Translations under genes and position numbers: made by a program | The notes under the pieces: generated by a model | The model's database searches: none | The model's input: only the letters and a program-made list of their open reading frames with translations | What the model was told of the DNA's origin: nothing | IMG/VR virus record: IMGVR_UViG_3300034071_001090 | Coordinates: 1 to 39,624 of that record | Length of the DNA: 39,624 nt | Reading direction: 5' to 3' (one strand) | Source of the DNA: a virus | Part shown: one piece after another, positions 1-6,556 of the stretch | Numbering within the stretch: position 1 is the first letter of the stretch | Layout: each line of letters starts with the position of its first letter

Positions 1-1215
1 TGAACCTTTCCCACCAGGCAACTTAGTATCAATTTTGTATACAACAACTCCCTCATATGCAGATGGAAATGTGTTCTCGGGTGAACTTCTCATCACTTCA
101 ATTCCAAGTGCAGAGCTTGGTGATAATTTCAAAATCACTGACTTGGTTCCTTTAGTTGAAGTTGTAAGTGGGGAGATTAAGTGAACCGTTTCTTTTGGTG
201 CTGATTCATCTAAGCAGGCAACTTGGCTATCCTCAATCCAATTCAAATACCATCTGTGCCATCCATGCAACTCATCAAGACCAAAACTATTTCCCATTGG
301 ATCCCAGGCTCCTATGTTCCTTTGAAAATAGTCATAGATGTGGGTTAGTCCCAACAAATGTCCAACTTCATGAAGCAGCCAATTATCTTTTGAAGGATCG
401 TCAATATATTCGCCTATTGGCCCAACTGTGCTTAAGAATGAAGTCTTCCCATCTACATTAAATCCTCCACCACCAGTCGCTCCGCCCTCAGCCTTTGGAG
501 AGAAGGTTGGGGTAACAACATTTACAAAGTCATACTTGCTGAAATCAATATCGTTATCAGCCATCATTACTGCTGATTGAACAAACCTGCCATATTCAAG
601 ACCGAGAGCAGGAGTTGATCCCGCAACATTTACATATTCATTTCTAGCAAAGGACTTGTAACTTCCTGGAAGTCTATAAATCTTTTCGTTTACATCGAAT
701 GAAATTCTATATTTCCCGTAGCTCAAACCATTAAACGTTTTTTCGGCCACTGGTATTTGAACATTCTTCCAAGTGTCTATCGCTTTATTATCTGCTACCA
801 AGTCATCGAAATCAACGAATAAGACTATTGATTTTCTTTCACCAATTGACGGGATATATCTTTGATTCCTTGGAAAACCAAGATAGGAGTCTGTATCTTG
901 ATTTGTATAGGGCAATTTACAAAGTTCTGAATTTACATATACCGAACTTTCACTAACCGCTGGGTTTGGAGTCAGCGTTAGGGTCGGCGTTGGGGTCGGC
1001 GTTGGAGTTGGTTTAATAACCGTGAAGCCTTTGCTCCAAATTAATTTTTTGCCTGACTTGATACAGGTATAGTTTTTATTTAAATAAACAACTTTTTGTT
1101 TAAATACTTTGCATTTAGATCCAGGATTAATCTTTGGTGCAGAAATTGCTACTGCAGGAATTAAAGAAAGAGAAAGAGCAATTAATAAACTTTTAGCAAA
1201 ATTACGCATTGTCAT
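1..1215 (-). CDS. Secreted M6-like zinc metalloprotease, partial (3' end beyond window)
   Basis: An open frame of 405 codons runs off the left edge without a stop. The N-terminus has a Sec signal peptide (basic MTMRNFAKS, hydrophobic stretch, likely cut after AISA near residue 25). A short module with two cysteines and the ending LIWSKG follows, then a Pro-Thr linker (residues ~75-85). The catalytic domain carries the zincin motif HEVGHLLGLTH at residues 282-292, with the acid/base Glu283 and third ligand His292, followed by a Met-turn-like DPMG about 15 residues later. This arrangement matches the immune-inhibitor-A-like M6 peptidases, which cleave proteins outside the cell. ATG at 1215 is preferred over the ATG at 1209 because a GGGG Shine-Dalgarno lies about 9 nt upstream. 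It follows the tRNA gene by 19 nt. A secreted protease is unusual for a phage; a host-derived accessory gene is likely. The exact substrate cannot be read from the sequence. Confidence 0.8.
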   Translation of the reverse strand, partial: MTMRNFAKSLLIALSLSLIPAVAISAPKINPGSKCKVFKQKVVYLNKNYTCIKSGKKLIWSKGFTVIKPTPTPTPTPTLTLTPNPAVSESSVYVNSELCKLPYTNQDTDSYLGFPRNQRYIPSIGERKSIVLFVDFDDLVADNKAIDTWKNVQIPVAEKTFNGLSYGKYRISFDVNEKIYRLPGSYKSFARNEYVNVAGSTPALGLEYGRFVQSAVMMADNDIDFSKYDFVNVVTPTFSPKAEGGATGGGGFNVDGKTSFLSTVGPIGEYIDDPSKDNWLLHEVGHLLGLTHIYDYFQRNIGAWDPMGNSFGLDELHGWHRWYLNWIEDSQVACLDESAPKETVHLISPLTTSTKGTKSVILKLSPSSALGIEVMRSSPENTFPSAYEGVVVYKIDTKLPGGKGS

Positions 1216-1234
1216 TATAGATTACCCCTATCTG

Positions 1235-1306
1235 CTGGTCTGATAGGACTCGAACCTATAACCTGTCGATTAACAGTCGACTGCTCTGCCATTGAGCTAC
1301 AAACCA
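1235..1306 (-). tRNA. tRNA-Asn (anticodon GTT)
   Basis: A 72-nt cloverleaf can be drawn by hand. The 7-bp acceptor stem pairs TGGTTTG with CAGACCA (one T-G wobble). The D arm contains GCTC/GAGC, the anticodon stem pairs GTCGA with TCGAC around the loop CTGTTAA, and the T arm holds GGTTCGAGTCC. Anticodon GTT reads AAC/AAU (Asn). The discriminator base is G, as expected for bacterial tRNA-Asn, and CCA is not fully encoded. The gene starts 3 nt after the stop codon of the 67-residue gene, so it is likely cut out of a longer message. It is the only tRNA I noticed in the window. Confidence 0.93.
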
Positions 1307-1309
1307 TTA

Positions 1310-1513
1310 TTACTCCTTTATCTTAAAAACTACTTGGCAAGGATCTCCGCCGTCTTCCCACTCTTTTTGCTCTTCTTCTGTCATATAGGGATCTCCATCA
1401 TGTGTGTTACAAAATGGTTCTGTTATCCATCCCCGATCAATTCCATTATTTAGCCAAATTCCAAATTCATCATATTCAGAATCATCTTTAAAAACTTTTA
1501 CAATTTCATCCAT
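1310..1513 (-). CDS. Small acidic protein of unknown function
   Basis: A 67-residue acidic protein with a Cys/His pair (FCNTHDGDPY, residues ~34-43) and a second Cys near the end (GGDPCQVVF). No signal peptide or membrane segment is visible. The ATG at 1513 follows an AGG a few nt upstream, 14 nt after the stop of the HslV-like gene, so both genes and the downstream tRNA are probably one transcript. I do not recognise a characterised family. The Cys/His content could bind a metal, but four clear ligands are not present. Confidence 0.75.
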   Translation of the reverse strand: MDEIVKVFKDDSEYDEFGIWLNNGIDRGWITEPFCNTHDGDPYMTEEEQKEWEDGGDPCQVVFKIKE

Positions 1514-1527
1514 ACCTAAGTATATCC

Positions 1528-2055
1528 CTAAATGCTAATTACGTCAACTGGTCCAATACAGGATGTTGAATACTTTACTGCTGCTTCAACCGCTAGCTGT
1601 GCTCTACGTTTACCATTTTTTTGATGCTTAGTTGTCCATAAAGATCCAAGAGCAAAATCACTCCCCGAACCCATAGCAAGATAATCGTCTTCATATTCTG
1701 TTAATGACATATCGACTGCGTTATGCTCAAATATTCTACCTTTAACTGCAATCAACATTCCAAAATCAGAATCTTTAGTTATATCTACCCACCAATTTTC
1801 ATAAAAATTTCTAAGAGAAATAAGAAAGTCTGTATACATAAACTTATCTAAATTCATATTAGATTTTAAGATTGGTGGTTTAAAGTTATGACGGATTCTT
1901 TCTCCATCCATTGTCCCTGCATATCCAAAAAGATATGATCCTATTTTAAATACTTTGGGAGCCTTTAATATTGAAATAGAGTCTTCTGTTGAAGCACCAC
2001 GATCTCCAGCCATATAGATGGTTTTATCTTGTCTTACAACGGCAATGCAAGTCAT
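1528..2055 (-). CDS. HslV-like (proteasome-beta fold) N-terminal threonine peptidase
   Basis: A 175-residue Ntn-hydrolase of the HslV/proteasome beta family. After removal of Met the protein starts with Thr1 (MTCIAVV). In mature numbering Asp17 (AGDRGAS), Lys33 (KAPKVF), Gly46 (GYAG) and Ser129 (MGSGSDFAL) fall at the canonical proteasome positions, so the catalytic set looks complete. Its length is close to bacterial HslV (about 175). HslV normally forms a double hexamer gated by the ATPase HslU; no HslU or ClpX-like gene is in the window. The frame is open further upstream to 2100, but the ATG at 2055 has a strong AAAGGGG Shine-Dalgarno 6 nt away, exposes the catalytic Thr, and the extra upstream codons lie inside a promoter. 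The gene has its own strong promoter. Role unknown: capsid or host protein processing, or protein turnover, are possible. Confidence 0.85.
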   Translation of the reverse strand: MTCIAVVRQDKTIYMAGDRGASTEDSISILKAPKVFKIGSYLFGYAGTMDGERIRHNFKPPILKSNMNLDKFMYTDFLISLRNFYENWWVDITKDSDFGMLIAVKGRIFEHNAVDMSLTEYEDDYLAMGSGSDFALGSLWTTKHQKNGKRRAQLAVEAAVKYSTSCIGPVDVISI

Positions 2056-2083
2056 GAAAAACCCCTTTGGATACGTATACTCA

Positions 2084-2113
2084 AGTATAGCATTACCCAA
2101 AGGGGGGTGTCAA
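2084..2113 (-). promoter_or_regulatory. Strong sigma70-type promoter upstream of the HslV-like gene
   Basis: Reading the minus strand, TTGACA (2108-2113, perfect -35) is followed after 18 bp by TATACT (2084-2089), preceded by TGC, making an extended -10. The leader to the ATG at 2055 would be about 20 nt and contains the AAAGGGG ribosome site. It is the best promoter match in the window. Confidence 0.75.
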
Positions 2114-2116
2114 ACA

Positions 2117-2132
2117 TAGTCAATAATGACTA
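2117..2132. repeat. Perfect inverted repeat upstream of the HslV-like promoter
   Basis: TAGTCA and TGACTA flank a 4-nt loop, overlapping the stop codon of the holin-like gene and lying 3 bp upstream of the -35 box. There is no T-tract, so it is a poor terminator. It could be an operator or a transcript-end hairpin. Confidence 0.4.
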
Positions 2133-2414
2133 ATTAGCCTTCTTATCTACAGTCTTAAATGCATCATTTATTTCTGCGATAGTAAGCTTGCCATCGTCCA
2201 AAAAAGCTCTAGCCAGCCTTTCAACTACTGTTGCTACTCCTAGTAGGCCTGCAAGCATTACTGCCTGAATTGTATCAATTCCTACTACTGCTCCTGCTCC
2301 TAAGACTGATAATCCTGATGCTGCAAATACCGCCACAATACGCATCAAAATATTTGGAAGAGCCTTTTGTGGACTCTCTTTTTTAGGGGCTACTGCTATT
2401 TTTTTAGTTGCCAT
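2130..2414 (-). CDS. Small membrane protein, putative holin
   Basis: 94 residues: a lysine-rich N-terminus (MATKKIAVAPKK), two hydrophobic segments at about residues 23-43 and 48-64, then a soluble tail LDDGKLTIAEINDAFKTV that resembles an acidic EF-hand-like loop. Small two-segment membrane proteins of this shape occur as holins in actinobacterial phages. Its ATG overlaps the stop of the 60-residue membrane protein (TAATG), so the two are translationally coupled. No endolysin is seen next to it. The holin role is an inference from size, topology and pairing. Confidence 0.65.
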   Translation of the reverse strand: MATKKIAVAPKKESPQKALPNILMRIVAVFAASGLSVLGAGAVVGIDTIQAVMLAGLLGVATVVERLARAFLDDGKLTIAEINDAFKTVDKKAN

Positions 2415-2596
2415 TATTCTTCCTCCTTATTTCTAAATGGACTAGTTATAATCCATAGGGTTGTTGTTGCTACAATTCCATATCCAACTATGGTTTTAGC
2501 ACTGCCATCTAATACTACCCAGGCAATAAACATTCCAAGAAGAGTCCATGCCTGATCTATTAGGTCCTTTATTATATTTTTTATTACTCTTACCAT
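2414..2596 (-). CDS. Small two-segment membrane protein, putative holin partner
   Basis: 60 residues with hydrophobic stretches at about residues 16-33 and 36-52, a basic/amphipathic start (MVRVIKNIIKDL) and a charged end (RNKEEE). The start codon overlaps the stop of the secreted coiled-coil gene (ATGGTAA), and the end overlaps the next membrane protein. Two adjacent small membrane proteins suggest a holin/antiholin-type pair, but they could serve other membrane roles in infection. Confidence 0.6.
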   Translation of the reverse strand: MVRVIKNIIKDLIDQAWTLLGMFIAWVVLDGSAKTIVGYGIVATTTLWIITSPFRNKEEE

Positions 2597-4806
2597 TTTC
2601 TTCCTCCTCTTGAACCTGGTGAATTAGCGCCTGAGCCTCCACCAGAACCTCCTCCAGTAGAGCCCCCAGTTGCTCCACCTGCTGCTACTGCTGCAGCGTT
2701 AATTGCTGCTCCTGCTGCTACAACTGTTGCAACAACCATATCTGTGGCTTCTTCTCTTTCTGCTTCAGTCATATCTGCCCCAATACTTCCTAGTGCTGCT
2801 AGTGCTGCTCCTGGGTCTGTAAATGCTGCAGTTAATAACGCACCTGGATCTTGGACTAATTCAATATTTGCAGCAACAGCTGCTGTTATTACAAGGGCAT
2901 TTCCATTTTCATCAGTGCGAACTTCAATTGGTGTTGAAGGCGGAAGATCTGCATATGAAACTCCAGAAGCTTGAATTGCTGCTGCTGATATAGATTCTCC
3001 AGGCTTAAGGTCTTCAAGTAATGCCTCAATAACTTTTTCTTTTTGCTCTTCAGTTAATTCTTTTCCATCTTTTGCATCTTCTGCTATTTCTTTTAATTCT
3101 TCTTCTATAGCTTTAGCTTCTTCTTCTTCTTGTTCTTTTGCTTCTGCTTCAGCTTTTGCGTCTTCTTCTGCTTGTCTAGCATCCTCTGCTTCTGCTTCTT
3201 TTGCTTCTGCTTCTGCCTTAGCATCTTCTTCTGCTTGACGTGCTTCTTCAGCCTCTGCCTCTGCTGCTTCAGCTGCTGCTTGTGCTGCAGCCTCTTCTTG
3301 TTCTGCTGCTTCCTGTGCTGCTTGATCTGCTGCTTCTTCTGCAGCAATTCTATCTGCTTCTGCTTGCTCAGCCTCTGCTTCGGCTTGTGCTGCAGCTTCT
3401 TCTGCAGCTATACGATCCGCTTCAGCTTGTTCTGCTGCTGCTTGTGCTGCTTCTGCTTCTGCTGCTGCTGCTTGTGCAGCCTGAGCTGCTGCCTCCGCTG
3501 CTAATGACGCTTGCCTTGCAACTTCTTCCTGTTCTAAAGCACTGTTAACTTCTGATCGTGCTTCATTAACACTAGTATTCATATATGCAATAGCAATACC
3601 TACTTGATTAATTGTTGTTTCTAAAACTTCATGTGCCTCTTCAAGATTTTGTTCTGCTTCAACAAGATCTTCTTCTGCCTCTATTTTTAATTGTGTAAGT
3701 GTTTGAAGTATTGAAACCTCAATAGCTTTAATTTCTGTTTTATCTTCAACTACTGCTTCTTGAATTTGAATTTGTTCCGTTAAATTTTCATTAGTTACAT
3801 TAGTCATTTGTTCTACAGGCTGACCAACAGTTTCACGAACACCAATACGAGGACCATTGTATAAATTAGTAGTATTACCAGAAACAGTTCCTATACCTGT
3901 CCATTCACCAGTATCAGGATTGACAGTCATTGTCCAATTAACATTAGTAATAGGTCCGTTGCTATCTCCAAATCTGTGAAGATCCCAATCAACAGCTAAA
4001 GTTGTTTCTGTAGTCGTAACGGTAATACCAGCTCCCGCACCACCACTCATAAAGTCAGAGCCATAAACAGAAATGTGTGCTCCTTGAGGGAAATCCCACC
4101 AAATATGATCTCCGATACCGAAAGTAATGGTTGCTTTTGAAGTTACATAGATTTGGCTATCTGCACCTTGACCGTTGTATACGATATCGCCCATTTTAAT
4201 ATCAAATGGGGTTTCAATTTTTGTTGAGCCATCATACATAACAGGAAGGGTAGTTGTATTAACTGTTGGTGTCTCTGGAGCAACTGGTGCTACGTAGCCC
4301 TCTGTTGTATAAGTTGTAGAATCGGAGGGAGTGTTTTCAAGTTGAGCCAAAGTATTTTCTGCATTAATTAAATTAGTGGTTGCTATTGCTACAACTTCTG
4401 TCTGTAATTCTACTTCTACTTCTGCAATTTCTACATTTTCTTCAGCCTCTTCAACTAAAACTATAGCAGAATCAACTTGGGTAACTGCCACAGCAGCACT
4501 ATCTACTACTGCTTGAGCCTGTATGATTGAGTCCTGTGCCTCTGCGATAGTGGCTGTAATGGCTTCTGTAGGGCTTGTAATGGCTGTTGCGTTATCTTCT
4601 ATAGCTTCTATATAGGTTTCAGCCTGAGATATTGCAGTATTAGCTACCTCAATTGTGGCTGTTGCATTTTCTGTTATTGTAGGATCAGAAGGAGATATTT
4701 GTGCTGTATTAATTTCATCTGCGTGTGCATAATCTGCAGGATAGAATATCATCCAAAGTGTTAAAAGCAACCCCACTAACCCCGTTTTGATTAGTATGTT
4801 TTTAAT
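2590..4806 (-). CDS. Large secreted coiled-coil protein (probable ATT start)
   Basis: About 739 residues. From the ATT at 4804-4806 the protein begins with basic residues (KNILIK), a hydrophobic core and an AHA cleavage site before DEINTAQ: a good Sec signal peptide. The order is then an Ala/Glu-rich helical region (to ~180), a beta-rich domain with many Gly, Thr and Trp (~200-340, containing IWWDFPQGAH), a very long Ala/Glu/Gln coiled coil (~350-580) with internal repeats, a globular part (~590-700, containing SYADLPPSTPIEV) and a Gly/Ser-rich tail ending GGRKW. Start choice: AGGAG lies 5 nt upstream of ATT, whereas GTG at 4776 has no good ribosome site and would remove the positive charges of the signal peptide; the first ATG is at 4752, inside the signal. 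A promoter and an upstream terminator make it a separate unit. Function unknown: a surface filament or adhesin of the infected cell or virion. Confidence 0.8.
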   Translation of the reverse strand: MKNILIKTGLVGLLLTLWMIFYPADYAHADEINTAQISPSDPTITENATATIEVANTAISQAETYIEAIEDNATAITSPTEAITATIAEAQDSIIQAQAVVDSAAVAVTQVDSAIVLVEEAEENVEIAEVEVELQTEVVAIATTNLINAENTLAQLENTPSDSTTYTTEGYVAPVAPETPTVNTTTLPVMYDGSTKIETPFDIKMGDIVYNGQGADSQIYVTSKATITFGIGDHIWWDFPQGAHISVYGSDFMSGGAGAGITVTTTETTLAVDWDLHRFGDSNGPITNVNWTMTVNPDTGEWTGIGTVSGNTTNLYNGPRIGVRETVGQPVEQMTNVTNENLTEQIQIQEAVVEDKTEIKAIEVSILQTLTQLKIEAEEDLVEAEQNLEEAHEVLETTINQVGIAIAYMNTSVNEARSEVNSALEQEEVARQASLAAEAAAQAAQAAAAEAEAAQAAAEQAEADRIAAEEAAAQAEAEAEQAEADRIAAEEAADQAAQEAAEQEEAAAQAAAEAAEAEAEEARQAEEDAKAEAEAKEAEAEDARQAEEDAKAEAEAKEQEEEEAKAIEEELKEIAEDAKDGKELTEEQKEKVIEALLEDLKPGESISAAAIQASGVSYADLPPSTPIEVRTDENGNALVITAAVAANIELVQDPGALLTAAFTDPGAALAALGSIGADMTEAEREEATDMVVATVVAAGAAINAAAVAAGGATGGSTGGGSGGGSGANSPGSRGGRKW
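3120..3500 (-). repeat. Internal low-complexity Ala/Glu coiled-coil repeats
   Basis: Within the secreted coiled-coil gene, the peptide QAEADRIAAEEAA occurs twice and DARQAEEDAKAEAEAKE-type units occur in tandem. The DNA is correspondingly repetitive (GCT/TCT/TGC-rich on the plus strand), which gives long spurious open frames on other frames and makes the region prone to length change by recombination. Confidence 0.8.
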
Positions 4807-4817
4807 TTTTTCTCCTA
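4804..4817 (-). promoter_or_regulatory. Shine-Dalgarno AGGAG deciding an ATT start
   Basis: On the minus strand AGGAG is followed by five A residues and then ATT, the ideal 5-nt spacing. No ATG, GTG or TTG lies at this spacing in any frame. The downstream reading frame is that of the secreted coiled-coil protein. Confidence 0.6.
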
Positions 4818-4845
4818 TTAGTTTTTGGTGGTAACTAATAGTCTT

Positions 4846-4854
4846 ATTATATCA
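4846..4854 (-). promoter_or_regulatory. Extended -10 promoter for the secreted coiled-coil gene
   Basis: TGATATAAT (consensus -10 with TG-n extension) lies just downstream of the surface-protein terminator and about 40 nt before the ATT start. No convincing -35 is present; extended -10 promoters often lack one. Confidence 0.55.
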
Positions 4855-4860
4855 TTTTTA

Positions 4861-4892
4861 TAATAAAAAAGGGAGCCAGTTTCCTGACTCCC
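4861..4892 (-). terminator. Rho-independent terminator after the surface protein gene
   Basis: On the minus strand a 9-bp stem (GGGAGTCAG pairing with CTGGCTCCC, one wobble) closes a GAAA tetraloop and is followed at once by six T residues. It lies 17 bp past the stop codon of the Ig-like surface protein gene. Confidence 0.92.
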
Positions 4893-4909
4893 CTGATTAT
4901 TAGACTATA

Positions 4910-6538
4910 TTACTTAATTAATTTAACCTTAGCCTGTGGATTCTTGTTGTTCCACTTTTTAGCAAGTGCGTTATACTGCTTTACATAAGCAGCACGATCA
5001 GACTTTGCCTTAGCCTCAGAAACAGCAAGTTTTGCAGTTAGAGCATCAATTGTTACTTGAAGATTTACCTTCATAGCATTAACTGATTCAATAAGTGCAG
5101 CGATTGATGCAGCATTTGCATCAGCAACTGAAGCCTTAGCCTCAAGCACAACTGATGTTGCTAGAACCTTACCTGTAACAGCAAAAGGTCCAGCAGAAAG
5201 AGGAGCATATACGTTCCATGCTGAAGTTCCATCAACAAGAACTGGAGACTTTGAGCCTACAAGAGTAGCGCCACCAAGTTGTGTTGAAGAAATTAAATCT
5301 TCAGAAAGAAGATTTGTATATGTGCCATCAGCAACTGGAAGTCCAGAGGCATCTAATGCTTTAAGAGTAAGCTTAACAACTTCACCATTTACATATGCAA
5401 CTTTATCAAATGCAAGGACTACAGAAGAGACTGTAGAAGATCCAACTCTAATATCAGCAGTTGCTGAAACTGTTGGTGTTGTAGCATCATTTTTAAATGA
5501 TAACTTTGAAACACCAGTTGAAATTCCTTGAATTGCAAATGTTGCAATACCAGATACTGTAGTTGCAGATCCTGCAATTGTAGCAATTGTAGTTGTATCT
5601 GATGTAGCAAGAACTGTTGTTCCATCAGCAACTAAGTTTCCGTTTGCATCTTTAACTGTAACTTCAATAGCAGCAGCATTTGATCCAACCTTAAGAACTC
5701 CAATTTTCTTTACTGCAGAATATGAAGCAGCAACTCCAGAAAATGTGAATGTCTTTGTGGCAAGAAGTGTTGAACCACTCCAGATTGTAATTGTAGATGT
5801 TCCTGGTGTTCCATCGCCAAATACGTTTACAAAATATTGTCCTGATGTGCCTGTAATGGCACGACCTTGAACTGTGGCCCCAGCCTGTGTTGAACCAATA
5901 CCAATAAGTCCTGGTCCAGTTACAGTTGCTGTAATTGTTCCATTAGTAATTGCATTATTTAGTCCATCTTTAAGAGTTATCTTAATGTTACCAGCAAGAG
6001 AATTAGCAGTCATTGGTGCAACAATTGCTACAGTATTTGTAGTAGCATCAGGTGCAGTAGATCCTGCTGAAGAATATACAGTTGTATATGCTGGTGATGC
6101 TGATAATGTGCCAGTTGCAGTCCAAGTAATTGTCTTGGTTACTGCGGTTCCCTGTGTTCCATTTGATTCTACTGGAGTTGCAGTAAGAGTAGTAACTCCT
6201 ACAGCAGCACTTGTTAAAATAAATGTGGATGTTCCTGGGCCAACTGCATCAGTAGTAACTCTATACCATGATCCAGCAACCAAAGTTGCTAAAGTTGTAT
6301 TAGTTCCTGCTTGTGCAAGGACAACAGAGCCAATACCTGATACAGCAATAGTTGTTGCTGTGCTTGTATCTGTATTTAGTGTTACTGTTGCAAGGCCATT
6401 AAGAACCTGAACACCATTTGTCGTGTCATACATTGTTGTATATGCAATTGAAGGCGCTGCTTGCGACGGCAGTGCAACAATAGCGGTGCCAGTCAGGGCT
6501 GCAGCGATGACAATGGCAATTTTTTTAAATGAATTCAT
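4910..6538 (-). CDS. Secreted Ig-like / S-layer-like surface protein
   Basis: 542 residues with a textbook Sec signal peptide (MNSFKKIAIVIAAALTG, cleavage after PSQA near residue 27). The bulk is Thr/Val/Ala/Gly-rich beta structure with repeated bacterial Ig-like (invasin/Big-type) patterns such as KITLKDGLNNAI, VTVKDANGNLVADGTT and LTLKALDASGLPVADGT. A C-terminal helical stretch (~475-520) and a basic end KNPQAKVKLIK close the protein. This architecture resembles cell-surface or S-layer proteins of small aquatic actinobacteria; the link to a particular family is from memory. AAGGAG lies 4 nt before the ATG. It follows the large terminase by 18 bp and ends at a strong terminator. Signal peptides are not expected on ordinary virion proteins, so it is probably displayed on the infected cell, for example to alter its surface. 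A virion decoration role cannot be excluded. Confidence 0.78.
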   Translation of the reverse strand: MNSFKKIAIVIAAALTGTAIVALPSQAAPSIAYTTMYDTTNGVQVLNGLATVTLNTDTSTATTIAVSGIGSVVLAQAGTNTTLATLVAGSWYRVTTDAVGPGTSTFILTSAAVGVTTLTATPVESNGTQGTAVTKTITWTATGTLSASPAYTTVYSSAGSTAPDATTNTVAIVAPMTANSLAGNIKITLKDGLNNAITNGTITATVTGPGLIGIGSTQAGATVQGRAITGTSGQYFVNVFGDGTPGTSTITIWSGSTLLATKTFTFSGVAASYSAVKKIGVLKVGSNAAAIEVTVKDANGNLVADGTTVLATSDTTTIATIAGSATTVSGIATFAIQGISTGVSKLSFKNDATTPTVSATADIRVGSSTVSSVVLAFDKVAYVNGEVVKLTLKALDASGLPVADGTYTNLLSEDLISSTQLGGATLVGSKSPVLVDGTSAWNVYAPLSAGPFAVTGKVLATSVVLEAKASVADANAASIAALIESVNAMKVNLQVTIDALTAKLAVSEAKAKSDRAAYVKQYNALAKKWNNKNPQAKVKLIK

Positions 6539-6556
6539 TATTCTCCTTGTTAGTTT

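Noticed and set aside
168-461. 97-residue plus-strand open frame
   Set aside because: It lies antisense to the metalloprotease gene, whose signal peptide and zinc motif are convincing; the plus-strand product has no domain or ribosome site.
1235-1306. tRNA as a prophage attachment site with host DNA to the left
   Set aside because: No integrase or direct repeat is visible, the phage genes lie on the 5' side of the tRNA, and gene strand and spacing continue unbroken across it. Still worth checking once the left flank is known.
2496-2678. 60-residue minus-strand frame overlapping the end of the coiled-coil gene
   Set aside because: Out of frame with, and largely inside, two better supported genes; its sequence is a shifted reading of them.
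3105-3548. Several open frames on both strands rich in Leu/Gln or Cys/Phe
   Set aside because: They are by-products of the repetitive Ala/Glu coiled-coil coding sequence read in other frames.
5874-6410. 178-residue plus-strand frame opposite the surface protein
   Set aside because: Shadow of a Thr/Val/Ala-rich gene; Val/Ala-rich antisense frames are expected there.
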